64,000 bases of DNA from NCBI GenBank assembly GCA_030696695.1, contig JAUYRP010000034.1:248001-312000 (forward strand). Direction: 5' to 3'. Shown piece after piece: positions 58,563 to 64,000 of the stretch. The notes under the pieces were generated by a model. The model did not search any database. It worked only from the letters and a program-made list of their open reading frames with translations, and had not been told where the DNA came from. How positions within the stretch are numbered: the first letter of the stretch is position 1; each line of letters begins with the position of its first letter. The DNA comes from Methylophilus sp. (lineage in GTDB: Bacteria > Pseudomonadota > Gammaproteobacteria > Burkholderiales > Methylophilaceae). Both the position numbers and the translations under genes were made by a program.

Positions 58563-60209
58563 TTGCGACAATTGATTATGCTTTTTACTCTAAAATCTCT
58601 AGGGCATCGCCTTTTGCACCGCATATCACTTCACGCCGCGATCATATGGGTGAGTGTGTTTTTAATGCTGTTCGCCAACCATGCACTGTTTAGTGATATT
58701 GTGCGCATTTATCCACTCTCTAGTGTGGAGTTGCCATTTTTAATCTCTATAGCGCTGTTTTTTACTGCGCTTACTACGCTGTTTTTAATATGGATTACGT
58801 ATGGACGCGCCAGCCGCTGGGTACTTGCAATCGTGTTGGTCTTATCGTCTCAGGCTGCCTACTACATGGATCAGTACGGCGTGATTGTGGATACCGTGAT
58901 GCTGGACAATATCCTGCATACCAATCCACAAGAGTTTGCTGGCTTAGTCAGTTTGCAACTGCTGGCATACACAATTTGTTTGGGATTAATCCCTGCTTGG
59001 ATAGTGTTGAAGTATTCCCCACGCGTGCAATTCAGCAAGGCAGAATTGTTAAGCAAGCTCAAATTGACTGGTGTGTTACTGGTCTTGTTAGTGTGCGTGG
59101 TAGCGCCGTTTACTGCACATTACGCGTCATTTATTCGAGAGCATAAAGTAGCGCGTATGTATGCTAACCCCACATTTTTTAGCTACTCCGTCATCAAATA
59201 TGTTGTATTGGCCATGCAGGCTACAGAGGTCAAAACGCTTACCAAGGTAGCGCAAGATGCTGTGGAGGCAGACATACACAAGCACCATGAGCTGATCATT
59301 ATGGTGGTGGGAGAAACCGCAAGGGCGGACCGCTTTTCTCTGAATGGGTATCACCGCCTCACCAATCCACGGTTGCAAAAAGAGGATGTCGTGAGTTTGC
59401 GTAATGTAACATCGTGTGGCACATCCACTGGGATATCCGTGCCATGTATGTTCTCTGTATTAGGGCGTAAAGCGTTTGATAAAGAAAAAGCCAAGCACAT
59501 GGAAAATGCTTTGGATGTGTTATCGGACAATGGCGTAGAAATTTTGTGGCGTGACAACAACTCTGATTCTAAAGATGTGGCGACACGCATGCACTATGAG
59601 GATTTTAAAACGCCCACTTTTAATACGGTGTGTGATGCTGAGTGCCGAGATGTGGGTATGCTTAAAGGTTTAGATGCAATGATTGCCTCTAAAAAAGACA
59701 AAGATATTTTAATTGTGCTGCATCAAATGGGAAACCACGGGCCAGAGTACTACCGACGTTATCCAAAAGCATTTGAGCAATTTACGCCCACCTGCAAAAG
59801 TGGTGAACTGAGCACTTGTTCACAAGAAGAGGTTGATAACGCATATGACAATGCGATTTTGTATACCGATTATTTTCTTTCAGAAGTGATTCGCTTTTTA
59901 CAAAAATACGACAATACCTACGAAACAGCGATGCTCTATGTAAGTGATCATGGCGAGTCGCTTGGTGAGCATGGTTTTTACCTGCATGCTGCGCCCTACA
60001 TGATTGCGCCGAAAGAGCAAACGCATGTGCCAGCGATTGTATGGATGGGTAAACATTTTGATTATAGGCTAGATCAACTTAAGCCATTTCAAGATTACCC
60101 ATTGAGCCATGATGATGTATTTTGTACGCTATTGGTGGCCTACGAACTTGCCTCAAAAACCTGTGATACAAAACTACCCATGCTGATGGCGAATCAAGAC
60201 ATGCATTAA
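58563..60209 (+). CDS. eptA: Lipid A phosphoethanolamine transferase (EptA family)
   Basis: Membrane enzyme that adds phosphoethanolamine to lipid A, lowering negative charge and polymyxin binding; MCR proteins belong to the same family. Five N-terminal helices precede the catalytic domain with MVVGETARADRFSLNGY (metal Glu), the Thr nucleophile in SCGTSTGISVPCMFSVLG, QMGNHGPEYYRRYP, SDHGESLGEHGFYLHAAPYM and ALKEQ-like APKEQTHVPAIVW. Paired Cys are present for disulfides (DAECRD, PTCKSGELSTC). The start at 58563 (MRQLIML) may be replaced by the ATG at 58578. It is coupled to the EptC-like gene. Chromosomal origin and activity are not tested here. Confidence 0.92.
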   Translation: MRQLIMLFTLKSLGHRLLHRISLHAAIIWVSVFLMLFANHALFSDIVRIYPLSSVELPFLISIALFFTALTTLFLIWITYGRASRWVLAIVLVLSSQAAYYMDQYGVIVDTVMLDNILHTNPQEFAGLVSLQLLAYTICLGLIPAWIVLKYSPRVQFSKAELLSKLKLTGVLLVLLVCVVAPFTAHYASFIREHKVARMYANPTFFSYSVIKYVVLAMQATEVKTLTKVAQDAVEADIHKHHELIIMVVGETARADRFSLNGYHRLTNPRLQKEDVVSLRNVTSCGTSTGISVPCMFSVLGRKAFDKEKAKHMENALDVLSDNGVEILWRDNNSDSKDVATRMHYEDFKTPTFNTVCDAECRDVGMLKGLDAMIASKKDKDILIVLHQMGNHGPEYYRRYPKAFEQFTPTCKSGELSTCSQEEVDNAYDNAILYTDYFLSEVIRFLQKYDNTYETAMLYVSDHGESLGEHGFYLHAAPYMIAPKEQTHVPAIVWMGKHFDYRLDQLKPFQDYPLSHDDVFCTLLVAYELASKTCDTKLPMLMANQDMH

Positions 60210-60253
60210 AAACACTTGATCCGTTTAGCAACTACAAGATTTAGTAGTCTACG

Positions 60254-60757
60254 CTACTTGCAACTTAGATGATCTGGCGTATCTGCCGTGATTTGGCCTT
60301 GCACAATCCAGAGGATACTTTGGACGCGGCTATCCAAATGGCAGGCATCGACATAACCAATGCTGCCTTTGGTATCGGCTACATAACGTATCATGGCTTC
60401 TTCTGATTGCACGCTTCGAGGCGGTCTTATCCCATGAAAGTACAGCTCATTCCAATAATCAGTTTGTGCTTTGGGTAAGTTACTAAGCACAACTTTTGAA
60501 AAGAGTAAGCGCAGTGGATGTTCGGCGTGTAAATTGGCAGGTTGCATACGCTGTCCCCCTTGCCAGTACTCTTTCTTACGCCAATAAATGAGCCTTAGTT
60601 CATTTGGAGCAAGGCTATTCACGGGGGCAATGTCTGCATTGTTTGAAACGATCACTGCAATCACAGGCACCTCATCTGCATAGGCTGGCATGCTGAATAA
60701 GCCCCATGCCAGCAGGCTGATACAAACACTCAATAACGGTAATATTGAGCGAAGCAT
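60254..60757 (-). CDS. Small PstS-like periplasmic binding protein
   Basis: The 167-residue secreted protein (signal: LPLLSVCISLLAWGLFS, then MPAYA) resembles a truncated phosphate-type substrate-binding protein. The core VIVSNNADIAPVNSLAPNEL, LRLIYWRKKEYWQGG, LRLLFSKVVLSNLPKAQTDYW, FHGIRPPRSVQSEEAMIRYV and GSIGYVDACHLD matches the short PstS-like family found next to porins and sensor kinases. It is half the usual PstS size, and no ABC permease genes adjoin it, so sensing is more likely than transport. It overlaps the porin stop by one base and is read with it. Confidence 0.8.
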   Translation of the reverse strand: MLRSILPLLSVCISLLAWGLFSMPAYADEVPVIAVIVSNNADIAPVNSLAPNELRLIYWRKKEYWQGGQRMQPANLHAEHPLRLLFSKVVLSNLPKAQTDYWNELYFHGIRPPRSVQSEEAMIRYVADTKGSIGYVDACHLDSRVQSILWIVQGQITADTPDHLSCK

Positions 60758-61749
60758 TAAAACAGCACCGCAAATGTACTGATAAAGCCGCGCGGTGACT
60801 CTGGTAACTCTCCACTGCCACCCACAAACTCAAACTTTAACAGCTGATTTGGCTTGAGCCGCTTGGTCGCACCTAGCAACCAGCGCTCGGCGCTACCCGT
60901 GTTGGGATGGTTAAACGTTTCTACGCGAGTCAGCCAATACCACTCATTGCCCATATGGTAGGCACTTTGCAAATATGCTCCGCTACCGCCATCATTGCCT
61001 TTATTGGTGATGCGATAGAACCCTTCTCCGCTAAGCTCCCAATTACCTAAATGCGTCACAAAATCTAAGCCCAGCATGCGATAGGTGGGGGAAAGCGGCT
61101 TGTCTTCTTGCAGGCTGGCAAGGGTCATGCCAATGTTGATGGGAGCGTTTAACGCAAAGCGCGCGCCATTCACATGCTTGTAGATGGTTTCATTATCATC
61201 TCTAATCTGGTCTTTGAGGCCTTCTGCAAAGAATGTATATTCAAATGCATAATCTTTGTAGGGCACGCTGCCGTAGAGCATGAGACCATTCACTGAGCTA
61301 GGGAAGAGTAAACGTGTGGTAATCGGGCGTGTAGATGTCCACACCAAGGGTGCAGCATGAATCAGGTTCCATCGACCGGCGGGCGTTAAAAAACGCCCTG
61401 CGCGTAAATTAAGTTTTTCAGAAAGATTGTAATCAAAATAAAATCGTTCTAAGTCAAAATAAGCATCACGCGTGGTCAGGCCTTGGTTGCTATTCCATTT
61501 AAGCGGTTCTTCTAATTCAAATTCGCCAAAAAATTTAAAGCGGCTGTCATTCTCCCAAGTCAAAATTAAACTGACTTCATTAACAAATGCATTCGCGGTG
61601 CCAGTGCGTGGAATTTCAACGCCTGCGCTGCTGTAACCACCCAGTGCAAAACTATCCCAGAAATTGCTGTTGTCTTCTGCCCAGGTTGGCTTGCACAGGC
61701 ACAGCAGGCTGGTTACACTGGCAATCACATATATGAATCGTTTGAACAT
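60757..61749 (-). CDS. Outer-membrane beta-barrel (porin-like) protein
   Basis: The 330-residue protein has a signal peptide (RFIYVIASVTSLLCLCKPTW, then AE) and many amphipathic strands with aromatic girdles: FWDSFALGGYSSAGVEI, FKFFGEFELEEPLKWN, AYFDLERFYFDYNLSEKLNL, GWELSG-type WELSGEGFYRITN, YWLTRVETFNHPN. It ends RGFISTFAVLF, a C-terminal Phe as expected for Bam substrates. The family is not identified more closely. It precedes the PstS-like gene and is divergent from the sensor kinase, suggesting a regulated uptake or sensing unit. A nested hairpin (CCATCCA/TGGATGG, 61773-61802) lies upstream. Confidence 0.78.
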   Translation of the reverse strand: MFKRFIYVIASVTSLLCLCKPTWAEDNSNFWDSFALGGYSSAGVEIPRTGTANAFVNEVSLILTWENDSRFKFFGEFELEEPLKWNSNQGLTTRDAYFDLERFYFDYNLSEKLNLRAGRFLTPAGRWNLIHAAPLVWTSTRPITTRLLFPSSVNGLMLYGSVPYKDYAFEYTFFAEGLKDQIRDDNETIYKHVNGARFALNAPINIGMTLASLQEDKPLSPTYRMLGLDFVTHLGNWELSGEGFYRITNKGNDGGSGAYLQSAYHMGNEWYWLTRVETFNHPNTGSAERWLLGATKRLKPNQLLKFEFVGGSGELPESPRGFISTFAVLF

Positions 61750-61831
61750 AAAAAAACCTCAAAATTGGGCGTCCATCCAGCGTTACGCTGACGCATGGAT
61801 GGCTAGTGCAGATTGTCTCATTTAACCTTTT

Positions 61832-63490
61832 ATGCCAAAAGCACTTTCGATTAAACAGTTACTATTACTCGCATTTGTACTGGCAGGGTTATTGCCTGCC
61901 ATGCTGGTGAGCTTCTTAAGTTTTAACCAGGCGAGTAACGCGCTTAAAAAAGAAATCCTGCATGACTTACAAACCTTGAGTACTACAGTGGCAGCAGGCG
62001 TCGAGCGCATGATGTTTGAGCGTTTGCAAAATGTACATTCATGGAGTCAGCTTGGCTTAATGCAGGAAGTCACGATAGGCGATGTGGATAAGCGCTTATC
62101 CATTTTCTTAAGTGAGTCTCAAAAGGCATACCACCAAGAGTACCGCGCATTGCATGTCCTGGATTTGCAACGTCGCGTAGTGGCTTCAAGCCACGCCGGT
62201 CAAATTGGGCAGACATTATTGGCGCAGCCAAATTGGTTTACCGTGGACATTGGTCAGCGTCATTTGCAGCTATCCACAATTCAAGATGATGTGCTCATGA
62301 TTACCCAAGCCATTGAGGATAGCTATACACAGCAGCCGGTTGGTTTTCTGGTGGCTGAATTTAATTGGCGTATTGTTAAAAAACTGCTCAACGATGCGGT
62401 GAATCAGCAAGCTGCTGCAGTGCTATTTGATCAATCTCAACAAGTGCTTGCCTCGTCCAGCAACAGGTCAAATGTTGGCTATGCACTCCATGTAAGCAGT
62501 GCATTAAAAGGCAATGTCAATTTGCCAGGCTGGACTGTACAGATTGAACGCGCACACTCTGTGGCCGTCGCGCCCGTGCATCGCTTGGCTTATATATTCT
62601 TAGCATTACTTGCAGCCACTTTATTGTTTGCCTTGTTTTTGGTTCGCCCAATTGGCCGTGCCATCACGCAACCTGTCGAGCGCTTAACTGAGTTTGTGCG
62701 TAGTTTTGGTCAGGCGTCACAAGCATTACCGCCTAAAGCAGGTCCGCCAGAGTTGCAAGAATTGACACAAGCATTTGAAAAAATGATTCAGGATTTAGAA
62801 AAGTCACAAGACAACTTAACACGCGCTGCCAAGTTAGCTGTGGTGGGAGAGATGGCAGCGGCCATGAGTCACGAAGTACGGACGCCTTTAGGTATATTGC
62901 GCTCTTCGGCAGATCTATTGTTGCGTGAGCCTGCATTGACAGCTGATGGACGTGAAGTGCTAGGCTTTATTATTTCTGAAACCGAGCGCCTGAATAAATT
63001 AGTCAGTACCTTGATTGATGCTGCTAAACCGCGTACCCCCAACTTTAATCCGATTGATTTAACGCAGTTGATTTACCACGTGGTTGCATTGTTGCAAAAT
63101 CAAGCGCAAGCAAAACAAGTGCACATTGGCTTTACGCAAAACGAAGTCATGACGATATGGGCAGATCAAGACCAAATGACGCAAGTACTGATGAACTTGT
63201 TGATTAACGCCATTCAGATTTTGCCTGAACATGGCATAGTAGAGATACATCTGGATAAGCAGGAAAGCAACATGGTGCTTTCAGTCTCTGATAACGGACC
63301 TGGTATACGCGTGCAAAATCAGGCACAAGTATTTGAGCCGTTCTTTACCCAGCGTGCAGGGGGTGTGGGCTTAGGGTTGGCTGTGGTGAGGCAAATTGTA
63401 CAAAGCCACCATGGAGAGATAACGTATCGCAATAGCGCATTGGGTGGCGCAGAATTCACTATCGTGTTGCCCATTTCGCAAGCTTCTTAA
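61832..63490 (+). CDS. Two-component sensor histidine kinase
   Basis: Membrane kinase of 552 residues. Membrane helix 1 is at residues 8-28 (LLLLAFVLAGLLPAMLVSFL). A periplasmic sensor of about 210 residues of dCACHE-like type follows (SFNQASNALKKEILHDLQTL, PNWFTVDIGQRHLQL). Helix 2 is RLAYIFLALLAATLLFALF, then a HAMP linker (RPIGRAITQPVERLTEFV). The dimerisation His is in MSHEVRTPLGILRSSADLLL, the N box in LMNLLINAIQ, and G boxes in SVSDNGPGIRVQ and GGVGLGLAVVRQIVQSHHG. The response-regulator gene starts 23 bp later. The ligand is unknown; the PstS-like and porin genes opposite are the likely targets or sensors. Confidence 0.92.
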   Translation: MPKALSIKQLLLLAFVLAGLLPAMLVSFLSFNQASNALKKEILHDLQTLSTTVAAGVERMMFERLQNVHSWSQLGLMQEVTIGDVDKRLSIFLSESQKAYHQEYRALHVLDLQRRVVASSHAGQIGQTLLAQPNWFTVDIGQRHLQLSTIQDDVLMITQAIEDSYTQQPVGFLVAEFNWRIVKKLLNDAVNQQAAAVLFDQSQQVLASSSNRSNVGYALHVSSALKGNVNLPGWTVQIERAHSVAVAPVHRLAYIFLALLAATLLFALFLVRPIGRAITQPVERLTEFVRSFGQASQALPPKAGPPELQELTQAFEKMIQDLEKSQDNLTRAAKLAVVGEMAAAMSHEVRTPLGILRSSADLLLREPALTADGREVLGFIISETERLNKLVSTLIDAAKPRTPNFNPIDLTQLIYHVVALLQNQAQAKQVHIGFTQNEVMTIWADQDQMTQVLMNLLINAIQILPEHGIVEIHLDKQESNMVLSVSDNGPGIRVQNQAQVFEPFFTQRAGGVGLGLAVVRQIVQSHHGEITYRNSALGGAEFTIVLPISQAS

Positions 63491-63513
63491 CATCACACAA
63501 TGAAAACGACATC

Positions 63514-64000
63514 ATGGATGCTTTAAAAACAATACTTGCAGTAGATGACGAGCCCAATATGCGTCGGCTGTTGGAGATCAGTCTACGTCAGGCTGGATAT
63601 AAGGCTTTGGTTGCTGAAGACGGCAAGCAAGCGCTTACTATTATCCACACGCAAAATGTCGATTGTGTAGTAAGTGATTTACATATGCCTGGCATGAACG
63701 GGCTCGCATTGTTACAGCAGATTAGGCAAACATCGGAACGATTGCCATTTATTATGGTGACTGCCCAAGGTGAAATTCAAACTGCAGTAGAGGCCATGAA
63801 ACTAGGGGCTGCTGATTATATTCAGCGCCCATTTGAATTAGAAACACTAGAAATGGCAATCAGCAAAGCGATTTCTAACAATAGGATTGCGCTCGAAAAC
63901 AGCTATTTAAAAGCAGACCAACAACCCGCAGAGAATGGGTTGATAGGGCAAAGTAAAGCCATGTTCGTATTAAAGCAAATGATTCAGCAAGTGGCGCCAG
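63514..64000 (+). CDS. NtrC-family response regulator (N-terminal part, cut by window edge)
   Basis: The visible 162 residues start MDALKTILAVDDEPNMRRLL (acidic pocket DDE) and continue with VVSDLHMPGMNG, containing the phosphoryl-acceptor Asp, VTAQGEIQTAVEAMK (Thr/Ser) and ADYIQRPFELETL. They then enter the sigma-54 AAA+ domain (NGLIGQSKAMFVLKQMIQQV). The invariant Lys of receiver domains (K-P-F) is Arg here. The rest, including the GAFTGA loop and Fis domain, lies outside the window. Its partner is the histidine kinase just upstream, and it probably activates sigma-54 promoters. Confidence 0.9.
   Translation, partial: MDALKTILAVDDEPNMRRLLEISLRQAGYKALVAEDGKQALTIIHTQNVDCVVSDLHMPGMNGLALLQQIRQTSERLPFIMVTAQGEIQTAVEAMKLGAADYIQRPFELETLEMAISKAISNNRIALENSYLKADQQPAENGLIGQSKAMFVLKQMIQQVAP

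Overview
The window reads as the chromosome of a methylotrophic betaproteobacterium, most likely a member of the Methylophilaceae (Methylotenera/Methylophilus type). The evidence is a XoxF-type quinoprotein methanol dehydrogenase with a c-type cytochrome, a formaldehyde-activating-enzyme (Fae) paralogue, a quinoprotein-associated zinc hydrolase, and betaproteobacterial gene orders (mreB/gatCAB, metXW, rpe-gph-trpEGDC, hemA-prfA-prmC). The assignment comes from protein content only; no rRNA gene is present.

Layout. 1-9.9 kb: mreBC facing gatCAB, then pyrE, exonuclease III, an M48-like protein with an altered zinc motif, a DUF1223 protein and an AmpG-like transporter. 10.1-14.6 kb: xoxF and cytochrome c, divergent from an AcoR-type sigma-54 activator; a good -24/-12 promoter and several palindromes lie between them. 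14.6-22 kb: metXW, gamma carbonic anhydrase, HAD phosphatase and hemA-prfA-prmC, this last cluster interrupted by an AbiU2-like HEPN gene and a structured repeat. 22-29.3 kb: rpe, gph, trpEGDC with a DUF3465 lipoprotein gene inside, and hemB. 29.4-30.5 kb: a second HEPN gene and two more copies of the repeat, pointing towards each other. 30.5-34.1 kb: cytochrome b, quinoprotein-relay hydrolase, DoxX, GNAT and Fae-like genes. 34.2-45.2 kb: envelope and repair genes (two AsmA-type giants, mutY, a peroxiredoxin, uppP, a YidB-like protein, an rRNA pseudouridine synthase). 45.4-50 kb: permease plus thioredoxin-like pair, a PIN-toxin remnant, a type II restriction-modification pair and a GlcG-like protein. 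50.2-52.6 kb: thiC with a TPP riboswitch. 52.7-56.4 kb: a four-gene cluster of SDR, haem-oxygenase-like oxygenase, AMP ligase and thermostable-haemolysin-family protein. 56.7-60.2 kb: two phosphoethanolamine transferases. 60.2-64 kb: a PstS-like protein and a beta-barrel protein facing a sensor kinase/NtrC-type regulator pair, the regulator cut by the window end.

The most notable structure is a dispersed element of about 180-210 bp present three times (18667-18843, 29955-30156 and, inverted, 30223-30431). All copies keep one architecture: an inverted repeat of GTTACTTTC, an ACCCCAC linker, a long-range stem, an inner hairpin and an AGGG end. The stem sequences differ between copies but stay paired, which is covariation. 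Two copies adjoin different HEPN/AbiU2-like genes inserted among housekeeping genes. Second comes the acyl-activation/oxygenase cluster at 52.7-56.4 kb, which looks like a small-molecule pathway I cannot name. Third is sigma-54 control of a XoxF dehydrogenase.

No tRNA, rRNA, CRISPR array or intact insertion sequence was recognised. All family assignments come from reading motifs, without any database search.
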